This document shows positions 34,523 through 44,778 of a stretch of DNA of 64,000 nt, one piece after another. The notes beneath the pieces are model-generated. The model made no database searches, was not told the DNA's origin, and saw nothing but the letters and a program-made list of their open reading frames with translations. The DNA is from Mycocentrospora acerina (taxonomy: Eukaryota > Ascomycota > Dothideomycetes > Pleosporales), in NCBI GenBank assembly GCA_022701365.1, contig JAKUHH010000094.1, positions 1,043 to 65,042 of the forward strand, in the 5' to 3' direction. A program made the translations under genes and the position numbers. The stretch's first letter is position 1. Each line of letters starts with the position of its first letter.

Positions 34523-36034
34523 AGTAACAGGCAGGACTGTAGAACACGACGAGGGAGCAAAGCAGAAGCGGCACCTGTATTTGGACTATCACAGCTTTAG
34601 CTAGGCTCGAGCAGAAGTCTTCAGCCTTGATGAACTTAGTGTCTGGCCGGATAGCTTCCTGGTGGTATTAGAAGTCAATTCTTGAACTGATCAATTTCAA
34701 CTCAATCTACATTACATACGCGCAATTTGCGCGACAATGAAAAAATGGAGCGAGTTGTAATTCCGAGAATGCAATAGTAAAGAGCGGGAAATTAATCTTT
34801 GCTTACCGGCCGAGATATTGAAGGTGAAGAGGCAACAGTGTCGGAGATTCGGGTCTAGCTAAGCTGCTTTCATGTTGTATGATGACTGTGGGATTTTTTT
34901 AAGATGACCACTGTGCGCGGAAAATTAGCTATAAGAGTTTGATTGGATCGATAAACTCGTGCACAGAAATCCTAGCCAATAGTGAGGTTCGACAAGAAGC
35001 GCGCCAGAGTGGCAATAGAGAAGAAGGTGTTAAGATCCGTATGGCAAAACGGCAACTTATATATTATCAAGATTATTTTCATAACCAATCACAGCAAAAG
35101 TTAGGCAAAAGTCAAAATGTGACCCTGAGAATGGAAAAAAAATTTATAATTGAAAGTCTGGACTTGATCCAAGACCCTGAGCCTCAAAACTTGAACACGT
35201 TTGCCTGTTCCTTAATTACATGGTTCTCATCAGCTTCTCTTCATATTTCTAAAGAAGACGAATTTTCATTTTTTAACGTTAATTGATGCGAAGAGTATAT
35301 TAATCTATTAGCCTCACTACTAGATATCAAATGGTATTTGGCTGCGACATTAATTATGTTAGAAAATGTTTCACAGTTCTGTTCTACTCAAGCTTCGGAA
35401 AACTTAATTAGTTAGTTACATCGATTTGTTATATTCTACAAAACACTTTATTTAGTATTACTGATGGCTTCATTCTTTCTGGGTATACAAAAGTAGCTTT
35501 GCATGTAGTAGACACAGTAGTGGTCCATACAATGAATCACCTTGATCTCCTTTTTCCAGCTACTTTTCATCCCACAATAGATAATCGTCAGGTATTGTCA
35601 ACTTCGTAAAAATAAAGACTCTTATCTACAAAAGAATAATTCGGGGGAAATGCTGTATTATAGGAAGTTTAGGAATAGTAGTATTAATCGACCACAGGAG
35701 TTTCTGTGCTCACAAACGAGATAGTACGCCAGTATTGGCTTACAGGAAGATCTAATTAACTAGACATCTGGTCGTTGGTCTTAGAAAAACTTTATAATTT
35801 CAGCTGAGTAGTTACACTGTTAAGAATTCAATCGATGCAGCTGTCTCGTTGAGTAAGTTTGTAAGAGTTTTTACTTACATTACATCTTGCCTTTTGAGGA
35901 AGATCATCCAACAATTTTGTTCTAATATTATTGAAAAATGAATGTGACTGCAATTCTATGTTCAAACACTAAACGTACTATTTGTTACTAAAATAAAAGT
36001 CTTAGATTGGCCAAAAGTCTAACGTGCCAAATAC
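34523..36034. other. AT-rich intergenic with LTR-like remnant
   Basis: No gene is supported. It contains LTR-like copy C near 35651. Confidence 0.5.
35651..35748 (+). repeat. LTR-like repeat, copy C
   Basis: Begins TGCTGTATTATAGGAAGTTT and keeps GTGCTCACAAACGAG and GCCAGTATTGGC near its end. It aligns by eye with copies A and B but is the most diverged. Confidence 0.45.
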
Positions 36035-37230
36035 TCAAAGGTACTGCATAACCGCACGCTTTCCGTTTCCCTTGTTTAGCTTGCCAAGCAAGCTGCTCAG
36101 TAGGCCTCCGGATCCTTCTCCACTCAACAATCCAACGAAGTCTCCAGAGAGGCAGATCTTTCCAGAGCCCGATCCTGAGCCCTCCTTTGCTCCTGATCCC
36201 TCTTTAGCTCCCGACCCCTCTTTAGCTCCCGATCCCTCTTTGGCTCCTGATCCCTCCTTTGCTCCCGATCCCTCCTTTGCTCCCGATCCCTCCTTTGCTC
36301 CAGATCCCTCCTTTGCTCCAGATCCCTCTTTAGCTCCTGATCCTTCAGCTGCTAGATGTCAGTCTTATTTTAAAATCACAAAGAAGACTGTGACTTACTT
36401 GGTGTCTTTGAACCGCCTGCCTCCGCAGCTGCTTTGACTCCGGCTTTGCCCTTTCCGCTGCCGCTGCCTTCAAAACAGATCATACCACTTCCTGCGCCTT
36501 TGCCTTTGGATTGTTAGTTGTTTGTATGATTGAGTGTCTGTAATGAAGACTTACCAGACTTGGCTTCCTCTCCACCACTTGCCGGGCCTTTCGCTGGTGT
36601 TCCCTCGGTAGGTGTCTTTCCTGTAGGTGTCTCCTCTGTGGGTGTTTTCCCTGTCGGTGCCTCTTCTGTGGGTGTTTTTCCTGTCGGCGCCTCTTCTGTA
36701 GGTATTTTTCCTGTAGGCGTCTCCCCTGTAGGCGTTTTTCCGGCAGGCGTTTCCGCTGTAGGCGCCTTCTCTGTTGGTGTCTCTCCGGCTGGTGCCTCTT
36801 TGGCTGGTACCTCCTTAGCTGGTGCCTCCTTAGCTGGTGCCTCCTTAGCTGGTGCCTCCTTGGCTGGAGTCTCTTTGGCGGGTGTTTTCCCCGCTGATGT
36901 CTCTTTGGCAGGCGCTTCTTTAGTTGGCGTCTCCTTTACAGGTTTGTCTGCACTCGGTGCCTCTGCTGCTGATCCAACATCGGTAGAAGTATCCTCTCCG
37001 GCACCATTCTTCGCTCCCTTGTGTCCCTTCTTCTCACTCCCACTATGTCTGCACCCACGCAAGCATCGCGTCTCAACAATAGCATTCCCAAGTGTTGGAG
37101 CTGATCCCGCTTGTTGAGTGCTCGTGGCCTGAAGAGAGACCTCCCGAGGATGAACATCCGCAAGAGGGACAGCGGCAGCTGATGTCAGCAGGCTGAGGAA
37201 AAGAGTTGCGGTTGCGGTTGGGAACAACAT
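36035..37230 (-). CDS. Secreted low-complexity protein with two tandem-repeat domains
   Basis: Three exons, 37230-36555, 36503-36399 and 36351-36035, give 365 aa. The N-terminus MLFPTATATLFLSLLTSAAA is a clear signal peptide, with cleavage likely near AVP. A short CLRGC motif follows, then about 25 five-residue units of APAKE / TPTGK / TPTEE type (exon 1), a Gly/Lys-rich exon 2 with one Cys (GMICFEG), and nine perfect GAKEGS hexapeptides in exon 3. It ends SGKICLSGDFVGLL...GNGKRAVMQYL, with a KR that could be a Kex2-type site. Intron 1 has two acceptors 6 nt apart that both keep frame. Function is unknown; a cell-wall or effector-like protein is plausible. Confidence 0.75.
36176..36337 (-). 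repeat. Nine-copy 18-bp coding minisatellite (GAKEGS)
   Basis: Nine tandem 18-bp units, each encoding GAKEGS, with only third-position differences between units. They lie in the last exon of the secreted repeat protein. Confidence 0.9.
36590..36950 (-). repeat. 15-bp coding minisatellite (APAKE/TPTGK type)
   Basis: Pentapeptide-period array in exon 1 of the same gene. APAKE units are nearly identical at the DNA level near 36785-36870, while TPTGK/TPTEE units alternate downstream. Confidence 0.85.
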
Positions 37231-39454
37231 GTTGATGATTACAAAAAACTAGTTAAAGAGTCTTGTTGGTGTGTCTTGATCTTCAATGTCTGAGGGATGA
37301 GAGTTGAGAAGAGTGGATGATTATTATTTCATGGAGAAACTCTTCTCTATATACAATTCTCGCGAACCATCTTGAAACTGATTCTTCAATCTAGATGCTC
37401 CCCGCATGAGAACTCTCGGCGTAGCAGTTGCAGGCTTCTCCGGCCAAGCTATCGTCTAGCGAGGTGCAATGGGGTTCTCCGACAAGACAATGGTTCACAA
37501 AAATGAACATGAACGATGCGACTAGTCGATTGGCATGGGCTGAAACCCGTCACTGCCTAAAGTGCACTGTTGCGCATGAGTCGCCAAGCCGTTTCTCCCA
37601 ATGCAGGCCAAAACAGAGGATTCGACCGGCGATGCGGACTAACAAGAATGTCATTGTTTTACGTCTAGTCTACCATAGTAAACGCTGAACTTGGCGTTTT
37701 GATAAACTTGGGGTGCATTGATAGAGTAGTTCCGTTCGGACCCTTTTCGTCATGCAGATGAATGCATCTAGTAGATGTGTTTTCAGAAGTGATACAGGCT
37801 ACAAGATCTGACGGCTGTCAAGGTCGCAGTGAACGGGCCGATGGGTCTACCTGGGGTAACGGCTGGTCACGTGTGTTCGAATCAGAGTTTCGTGGTGAAT
37901 GTGAAACATGACGTACGTTTTGCCTGTAGAAGGATGTAACTTGTCTATTACGCTAGTAGTAATCTTAGCGAAAGTAGCCTCGAGAGCAAGGTAGGCTCAA
38001 TTCGAAAGAAATCGTGATCCTGCTTAAGCAGCGGATGTTGACATGTGCTAGAAATGAATATTGGCAGAGCGCGTTGGGAAGGAATGCTTTTTTGGGTCTA
38101 CTTTGAGATTTATCAATGTGAATTGATAGCAAGTCCTCCTAAAAGTCAAACTGATTATTAATTTTTTAAATTTTCGCGAAGTTTTTTTTTAAAAATTATG
38201 TAAAAAATAATTTCAGGTATTTCATCGAAATGATGGCTGCCCTACTACTACATATCGGGCTCTTAACCATACTACTCATTTAGAGCAAATTTTGTTAGCA
38301 AGATATTATCAGATACGAACAGAGAATAACATTTCGCTACTGGAGGTGAAGCGGATCAAGCATACGATTGTTAAATCATTCGCTGATATTAAAAGGGAGG
38401 AAACAACGAATAATTAGGTACGATGATCTTGTAGCCAAGTTAAATATGTTGACTGAAATTAAGGCAACAAACTACTTGAAAAAAAGATGAGAACTTCTGG
38501 GTTATGTTAGTTTTGAAGGTCAGCGATTTTCTAGAAGTGGGCTGTTGATTGAAATGCACGTAGTGTAGAGTCAATCCGAATAAACCAAAGAGACTGCGAC
38601 AGATCAGAATATGTGTAAAGACTATAATAGAATGAGTGTTTGAGAGACGGCCTCGTAAGTAATTAGTGTGTCGATAAATTGCGTCTTAGAGAAATTGGTT
38701 CTGGACACTAGAAGTCGCCTGAGCAAGCGCATCAAACTCCAACTTTCAAAACTCCACCATTTTGAATAGGTCTTCTTCTCTGACTGCCGTCTTGGGTCTG
38801 AATAGCTTCAACGATAGTACTTGTTACGCAGGATTTGCAGATTGCGATCAAGGGAAGGGATTTATTTGCGAATAACACGTTATTGATAAATTAAAATGTT
38901 GTGTGTTGTTCATTTAAAACTTACAATATGATGGTATGTAATACCAAAATTATAGTTGTAAAGAATTCAAGGAGAGCAGAAGTCGAAGAATTAACGACTG
39001 AACATCGAGAAGGACAATAGTAACGTGACTACAATAAATAGACGATGACACCCTGGCATTCTAATTTGTCTACACTACCTTCCACTAGCGCGCCTTCTAC
39101 GCAGCTAAACGTAAGACTTACTACACTCTACACATCCATCCCACTCCAAGCCAATCAGAAATACCAACACGTTTGATCTCATCCAGCAGAAAAAAAAACG
39201 TTTACTACTCCATTAACAACATCATACCAAACCACCACCCACCCCATATTTTCTCCCCCAAGAAATCAAACAAGCGCCCCCACCTAGCCTCGGCTCGGCC
39301 TAAACCCCCCAATCCAAACCTCACCCCCCGGCCCCAAGCCGCCATGCATCCCGCAATTCTCTGCATACACGAACATGTCAATTTCACATCCCTGGGGAAA
39401 GAGAAACACACCCTCTCGTATCCATAGGAAGATAATAATAAAAAACGCCTCACA
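37231..39454. other. Gene-poor stretch at the edge of the AT-rich compartment
   Basis: About 2.2 kb with no supported gene. 38150-38220 is nearly pure A/T. The base composition recovers after about 39050, near the next housekeeping gene. Confidence 0.5.
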
Positions 39455-40494
39455 ATGGCACGACAAGCCCCTCCCCCACACACCGCACCGGCGGTATCAG
39501 CAGGAAAGACCACCCAATCTAACACTCCAGCCACCGCTCCAGCCACAGCAACATCCACCCCCCGGACCCTCTACCTAACATGCTACAACCTCCTCTTCGC
39601 CCTGCTCTGGGGGATATCCTTTGTCCTCGCGGTATCCCATGCTTCAAGCGGGAAGGCGGCAGTTTTCCACGCCACAGAAGCATATGTGCGATGGGTGCAG
39701 ACGCTCTCGCTGGTTGAAATCCTCCACGCTGCACTTGGTATGTGTATCTATATATAAAAAAAAAGAATCTCTTTAATATCACTGTTTACATAGATGTAAA
39801 TAAAACCATCACATTCACTCACTACCCACACACCGCATATAAACCTTCCCCTCCCCCCCCCTCTTCTAATTCGGACAAGAAAACACAAACAACTCTGTTC
39901 TTTTCCATTGTGAATACAAAACTAACCAGCGCACACCAGGAATAATAAAATCCCCCGTCAGCACCACCGCCCTGCAAGTAACCACGCGCACCATCCAGTG
40001 CTGGATGGTATGGTACGCCTTCCCCTCCAGCACCGCAACGTCGCACGCGTACCTCGCGCTCGTGCTAGCCTGGTCGCTCGCAGACGCGATTCGCTACGTC
40101 TACCTGGCTATGCATCTGCATGGGAAGGCGCCGCGGGGGCTGGTGTGGCTGCGGTACACGATGTTTGTGCCGTTGTATCCTGTGGGGATTGGGGCGGAGT
40201 GGTGGTTGTTGTTTAGGGCTGTGGGGCCGGGGGGGAGGATTAGTGCGGCGATTCCGCCGTTTTTTTATGGCTGCTTGGCGTTGTATGTTCCGGGTGAGTT
40301 CTTTTTGCTTTCTTTCTTTCTTTCTTGCTTTCTTTCTTTTTGGTTGTTGTTGTTGTTGTCGTGTGTGTGTTTGTTTGTGAGGGGGATTGGCTTGCTAATA
40401 TTTGATGTGTGTGGTGGTAGGTGCGTGGACCATGTATACGTACATGATTAAGCAGCGGAGGAAGACTCTTGGGAAGGCGGGGAAGAGTGTGTAG
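39455..40494 (+). CDS. PHS1: Very-long-chain 3-hydroxyacyl-CoA dehydratase (Phs1/HACD, PTPLA family)
   Basis: Catalyses the third step of very-long-chain fatty acid elongation in the ER membrane, dehydrating 3-hydroxyacyl-CoA. Model: exons 39455-39737, 39940-40293 and 40421-40494, 236 aa. The active-site pattern Y-x6-E is present in YPVGIGAE, with QVTTRTIQCWMVWYAF and RYVYLAMHLHG segments typical of the family. There are about six hydrophobic segments, and the lysine-rich C-terminus (IKQRRKTLGKAGKSV) suits ER retention. The introns are 202 and 127 bp, longer than the window norm, and the second is rich in TTTC and TTG repeats. The coding strand turns from C-rich to G-rich around 40100. Confidence 0.92.
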
Positions 40495-40667
40495 AGTGGA
40501 GTAGGCGGGTGGGGAGGCAGGCAGGTTCAATGGGCGGAATGACAATGAGGTGATGATGTAGATATCGCATAGACATTTTTTTTGATAAATACGCGATGAC
40601 GACTTAGTGTACAAAAGGCGGGGATTACGCAAACTCATCAAATCAGAGCGTAGTAGCAGAATGTAAA

Positions 40668-42011
40668 TTAGATGTAGGAAACCTTGACTCCCATGCCCAC
40701 GGTCCTCCTGACCTTCTCCCAGGCCCTTCTCACTATACCGAGGATATTTTCGCGCAAATCTCGCCGTCCAAAGGCTACGGCGAATGCTAATAGGAACAGG
40801 ATTGTGCGGAAGAAGGCCATGGGATTGGTCGTCATTTGATGTGCCGTGTTTGATATGGAGGCTTGCATCGAGGCAAACAACAATGAGGCGCGCTTGTAGA
40901 AACCAGGCGGCGGAGTGGTAGGCCTCTTTGCGGGCTGTCGTGAGGTGTGCGAGGGCTGTGGGCGAGACGGCTGGGGTTGTGGCTGGCGTAAGCGTTCGTC
41001 TGAGCCCCTGGGCTGCCGTCTGTTCTCCTCCTCGCGCTTCCGTCGCTCGTCCTCGGCACGTGACTGCTCGAGGCGGCGTGCTTCTGTCTCGCGGCGGCGC
41101 TCCTCCATCTGCTCCTGCTGCTGTTGGCGCAGCTTCTCTTCGCGCAGCTCGGCGTCTTCGCGCTCTTCCTTGAGCGAGTGCAGGGCGAGCTGGAAGGCCT
41201 CCTTGCGCTCGTCGTCGAGGACCTCGGACATGGTGATGAAGTCGCGGGCATAGTCCCACTCGTCGTTGCGGGGCAGGACGTGCAGGGTGTAGAGCTCGAG
41301 CAGCTTGATGCGGGTGTTGAGGTCGCGGGGCGTGTCGGTGCCGCCCTGCTGGCCGCGCTGGCTGGGGCGGCGCTGCAGGTAGGCGGGCGAGGCCATGTGC
41401 GAGGCGACGTCGAGGACGGGGTTGGCGGCGGCGGACAGGTACGTCTCGAGCTTCTGCTGGTTGAGGCGCTGCGAGGGCGAGTGGGTGAGCAGCAGCGTGG
41501 CCAGGTTGACGACTACATCGGCGTCGACGTCGCCCTCGACCCCGGCATAGCCGTCGCGCACGACGTCGTCCCACACGCTGCCGTCGCGGCACTTTGAGAC
41601 AAGCTGCTTCCAGCGGGCGCTGCCAAACGCGTGCTTGCCCTCCTCGGCGCCCAGCTCGACGACGGCGTTGAGGAAGGTCAGGTAGAAGCTCCAGACCTTG
41701 ACGCGCGTGCCCCGCGAGGCCGTGGCGACGGGCGCGTGCGTGGTGGCGGTGCCATTGTGGTGCGTGGTGCCGTTGGTGGTGCCGTTGGTGTGGCCGTGCG
41801 CGTTGTTGTGGTCGTCGTCGGCGGGCGGCGGCGGGGCGATGATGGGCTCAATCGTCGACAGGGCCTCGGGCAGGCGGCGCGTGAGGAACAGCTGGGCGGC
41901 CTGGCGGTAGGCTTTGGCAATCTGCGACGACTGCTGGCGCGAGGCCGAGAGCGACGAGATGGACGACGAGAGGTAGCGCGAGCCGCTGATGTCTTCGTAG
42001 AGGGCCGCCAT
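40668..42011 (-). CDS. PEX26: Pex26-type peroxin, tail-anchored peroxisomal membrane protein
   Basis: In filamentous fungi Pex26 anchors the Pex1/Pex6 ATPases to the peroxisome for receptor recycling. A single exon of 447 aa from the Met at 42011 (MAALYEDISGSRYLSSS); an upstream in-frame Met at 42116 lies in repetitive leader and is less likely. Features: a helical N-terminal part (AYRQAAQLFLTRRLPEALSTI), a conserved block VKVWSFYLTFLNAVVELG...DADVVVNLATLLLTHSPSQ, a long charged coiled coil rich in Glu/Arg/Gln, and a C-terminal membrane segment FFRTILFLLAFAVAFG followed by basic residues. The layout fits Pex26; the name rests on remembered family features, so a search should confirm it. Convergent with PHS1. 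Confidence 0.7.
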   Translation of the reverse strand: MAALYEDISGSRYLSSSISSLSASRQQSSQIAKAYRQAAQLFLTRRLPEALSTIEPIIAPPPPADDDHNNAHGHTNGTTNGTTHHNGTATTHAPVATASRGTRVKVWSFYLTFLNAVVELGAEEGKHAFGSARWKQLVSKCRDGSVWDDVVRDGYAGVEGDVDADVVVNLATLLLTHSPSQRLNQQKLETYLSAAANPVLDVASHMASPAYLQRRPSQRGQQGGTDTPRDLNTRIKLLELYTLHVLPRNDEWDYARDFITMSEVLDDERKEAFQLALHSLKEEREDAELREEKLRQQQQEQMEERRRETEARRLEQSRAEDERRKREEENRRQPRGSDERLRQPQPQPSRPQPSHTSRQPAKRPTTPPPGFYKRASLLFASMQASISNTAHQMTTNPMAFFRTILFLLAFAVAFGRRDLRENILGIVRRAWEKVRRTVGMGVKVSYI

Positions 42012-42870
42012 GCTGGGCGGGCGCGTGTATTCGAGTGTGCAGTGGCAGAGGGTGTCTTCCCCGGATTCCGTCTCTCTCTCCGTGTGTCTACGGGCCCATG
42101 GCGGTGAGCAGGGCAAGACGGGCGTGACGGGCGTGACGGGCCATTTCCCTGCCTGTCAACATTCACGTTCGCACTCCCGTAACCTCGGCAGCCAGCGGGG
42201 CTTGGCACCAGCACCAGCCAGAGAAGACCGACAGGACACGCCAGCCCAGCACGGGGCTGGGCTGCACGTGACGCGACAGGACACAGCACACGCCAGCACA
42301 CGACTGGACACGCAGCACGGCACTGCACTGCACGGGACTAGCCTGCACGGGACACGCCCACACACGACTGGGCAGACTGCGCGGGACACGACTGGAGAGA
42401 CCACTCACGCCAACACAGCACAGCACAGGACAGGACAGGACGCCGCAGACAAATTTCGGCTGCATCTCCCCGTCCGTGCACCTACCCCTTCGGGCCCAAG
42501 GGCTTGCAAGACACGCGCAGCAGCAATCAATCCCTCTTGCGCGCGTGTTTGGCCTGCTAATTGCCTGGCTGCTGGCTCGAGCTAGACAGTTTGCCCCCCT
42601 CGCCTCTGTGTGTGCCATTGATATTGCCATTGATGTTGCCATTGATGTTGCTGTCGCTGTGGATATTACTGTTGTGTTACTACTAGACACTGCTGCCTGC
42701 CGTCGATTTTGCCATTACACTGACATCATCCACTCTTCTCACTCACTCCAAAAAATGCGCCTCACTTCTTGCCTCGCAACTTCACACTTCTCTGCAAGCC
42801 TACACAACAAGACCGTCAGCAAACTAATAATATAATACCTGCAATCCCCCCCTCGGGCACACCGCCTGTT
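42012..42870. promoter_or_regulatory. Divergent promoter region with low-complexity tracts
   Basis: Between the Pex26-like and CAF1-like genes. It holds runs of GACGGGCGT (near 42118-42143), many ACACGACTGGACACG / CAGCACGGGACA-like degenerate units (about 42210-42445), and a 12-bp ATTGATGTTGCC array (about 42618-42655). No gene was recognised. Confidence 0.6.
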
Positions 42871-44778
42871 ATGGAAGTCGACGCAGATTCATTCCCCTAT
42901 CACCTGCTCGGCTTGTTCATTCACATATCCGAGGCTGATTTCGTGTCATTTGATCTCGAGCTCTCCGGCATCCCCTCACGCTTGCCCAATAAGCCGCCCC
43001 GTACGGGCTCGGGACGGCTAACCCTCCAAGAACGCTATGCAGAAACAAAGGCTGACGCAGATCGCTATTCCATCCTTCAGGTCGGCATCACGTGCGCCAG
43101 GTTTGACTACATTGCCAACAAGTATGTTCTTCGCCCATACAACATCAACATAAGCCCACTGCTCGACGAACGACTCGACTTTGAACGCGAAATCACGTTC
43201 CAGAGTGGAGCTTGCACTTTTCTGCTCAACAATGGCTTCAACATGGGTGCACCATTCGCCAAGGGTGTACAGTATCTGTCGCGAGAAGAAGCCGAGCGTG
43301 CCAGACGGCTAGCCTGGGACCGACTGGACAAGAAGAACCCAGTCGAGGACCTACAACTGAAGAGTGAAGATGTTGAATCTCTTGATTTCATGCGCCGCGT
43401 CAGGGAAGCCATTGCCAAATGGAAAATCACAACTTCATCCTCGCTTGACATCTCTACCCACACTGGCTTCGAGGACAAGCCATTTGCATCATCAATCTCG
43501 CGATTCGAGAAGCGTCTCGTCCACCAACTTGTGCGTGCAGAGTTTCCCGACCTCGTGTCTATTGGTCGAGCAGACTGTGTGAAGATCATTAATCACGATG
43601 CCGAACGCGAGGCAGATAATACCAAGCGCATCAAGAATCGCGTCAAAGAACAAATTGCGCGGCAAACTGGCTTTCGCTGGGTCTTTGAGGCTTTAGCTCA
43701 GGGCAAAATCGCTGATCCTCTCCCTATGCCTCGCGGGGTCATGGGCGATGGTCACAATCCAGATGTCAAGGATGGCTGGAATCGTGCACTCGAACGCCTG
43801 AAGACGAAGCAGCCGGTACTAGTTGGGCATAACATGTTCACCGATATCGTCTACTTCTACCGCACATTTGTCGGCCCATTGCCAGAGACACTTGACGGCT
43901 TTTGTGATGCTATTCATGAGCTCTTCCCCAACATTATTGATACCAAGTATCTGGCCACCTATGCAGAGGGAGACTTGAATGCTTCCCCATCATTGCAGGA
44001 AATTGCCAAGGGGCTGGATTCTCAGCAACTGCCCAACATCATCACTCATGCCGACCACTCCAAGTATCAAGAGAATGAAGCCTTTCACGAAGCTGGTTAC
44101 GATAGTCTTCTCACTGCTACCATCATGCTCAGACTGGCCGCCAAGTTGGGTGTTGAGTGCAAAGCAGAAAACTCGACACCGCCCTCGAAAGGTTCGCCCG
44201 ACAAGCAAACCTCCAAACCCGACAATGTCTCTGATTTCGTGCGTGATGGACGTGAAAAACTAGAGCAGCCCGTCTCTCTACCACCTGTTGAAGAGCCAGT
44301 ATCCAAAACCAAAAGAATGCCAAAGGCCCAGAGCAACGGCAACAAGAACAGCAGCAATAAGAACAGCGGCAATAAAAACAGCAGCAACAAGAACAGCGGC
44401 AACAAGAACAGCAGCAACAACTATAGCCGCAAGGCAGGACGTTTCAACACCAAAAACGCCTTCGATATTCTCCAAGAGCTGCACCTTAGCTCCGAGGCAG
44501 ACTCATCCTCCGAGGAAGCCGAGGAAGTCGCTTTCTACGACCGGGGCCAGAATCAGGGCACCGCAGCAGGGTCATGGGAGGGTCAAAAGTTTGAGCAGGA
44601 CAAGAGTGGATGGACACCTATTGAGCAAGTAGAGAGGCAGGACATGGAACTGATTCCCGGTTTTGACTCCAAGTTCTGGAACACCTTTGGCAACAAGCTG
44701 AGAGTATTTGGCACCAAAGAGGCGGTACTAGAAATAGCAAGTTGGCCTCCCAAACATAATTCCATAGCAGGCTTGTGA
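42871..44778 (+). CDS. CAF1-family ribonuclease, PARN-like (DEDDh exonuclease)
   Basis: A 3'-5' exoribonuclease of the CAF1/PARN class, likely trimming poly(A) or small-RNA 3' ends. A single exon of 635 aa. The start at 42871 (MEVDADSF) was chosen because it lies a normal distance before the first motif; the frame is open further upstream. Catalytic residues are visible: D28 and E30 in SFDLELSG, D325 in LVGHNMFTDI, H406 and D411 in HEAGYDSLL, the DEDDh set. An R3H-like or linker region lies between. The C-terminus carries an Asn/Ser/Lys repeat (NKNSSNKNSG) and then a conserved-looking tail ending WPPKHNSIAGL. Confidence 0.85.
   Translation: MEVDADSFPYHLLGLFIHISEADFVSFDLELSGIPSRLPNKPPRTGSGRLTLQERYAETKADADRYSILQVGITCARFDYIANKYVLRPYNINISPLLDERLDFEREITFQSGACTFLLNNGFNMGAPFAKGVQYLSREEAERARRLAWDRLDKKNPVEDLQLKSEDVESLDFMRRVREAIAKWKITTSSSLDISTHTGFEDKPFASSISRFEKRLVHQLVRAEFPDLVSIGRADCVKIINHDAEREADNTKRIKNRVKEQIARQTGFRWVFEALAQGKIADPLPMPRGVMGDGHNPDVKDGWNRALERLKTKQPVLVGHNMFTDIVYFYRTFVGPLPETLDGFCDAIHELFPNIIDTKYLATYAEGDLNASPSLQEIAKGLDSQQLPNIITHADHSKYQENEAFHEAGYDSLLTATIMLRLAAKLGVECKAENSTPPSKGSPDKQTSKPDNVSDFVRDGREKLEQPVSLPPVEEPVSKTKRMPKAQSNGNKNSSNKNSGNKNSSNKNSGNKNSSNNYSRKAGRFNTKNAFDILQELHLSSEADSSSEEAEEVAFYDRGQNQGTAAGSWEGQKFEQDKSGWTPIEQVERQDMELIPGFDSKFWNTFGNKLRVFGTKEAVLEIASWPPKHNSIAGL
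44335..44428 (+). repeat. AACAAGAACAGC coding repeat (Asn/Lys/Ser)
   Basis: Tandem 15/30-bp units encoding NKNSS and NKNSG inside the CAF1-like nuclease. Confidence 0.85.

Noticed and set aside
36530..37117. Long plus-strand frame encoding VGVFPVGV repeats, and the PDPSLAPDPSF frame at 36024-36437
   Set aside because: Both are antisense shadows of the repeat arrays in the secreted protein; only the minus strand gives a signal peptide and clean introns.
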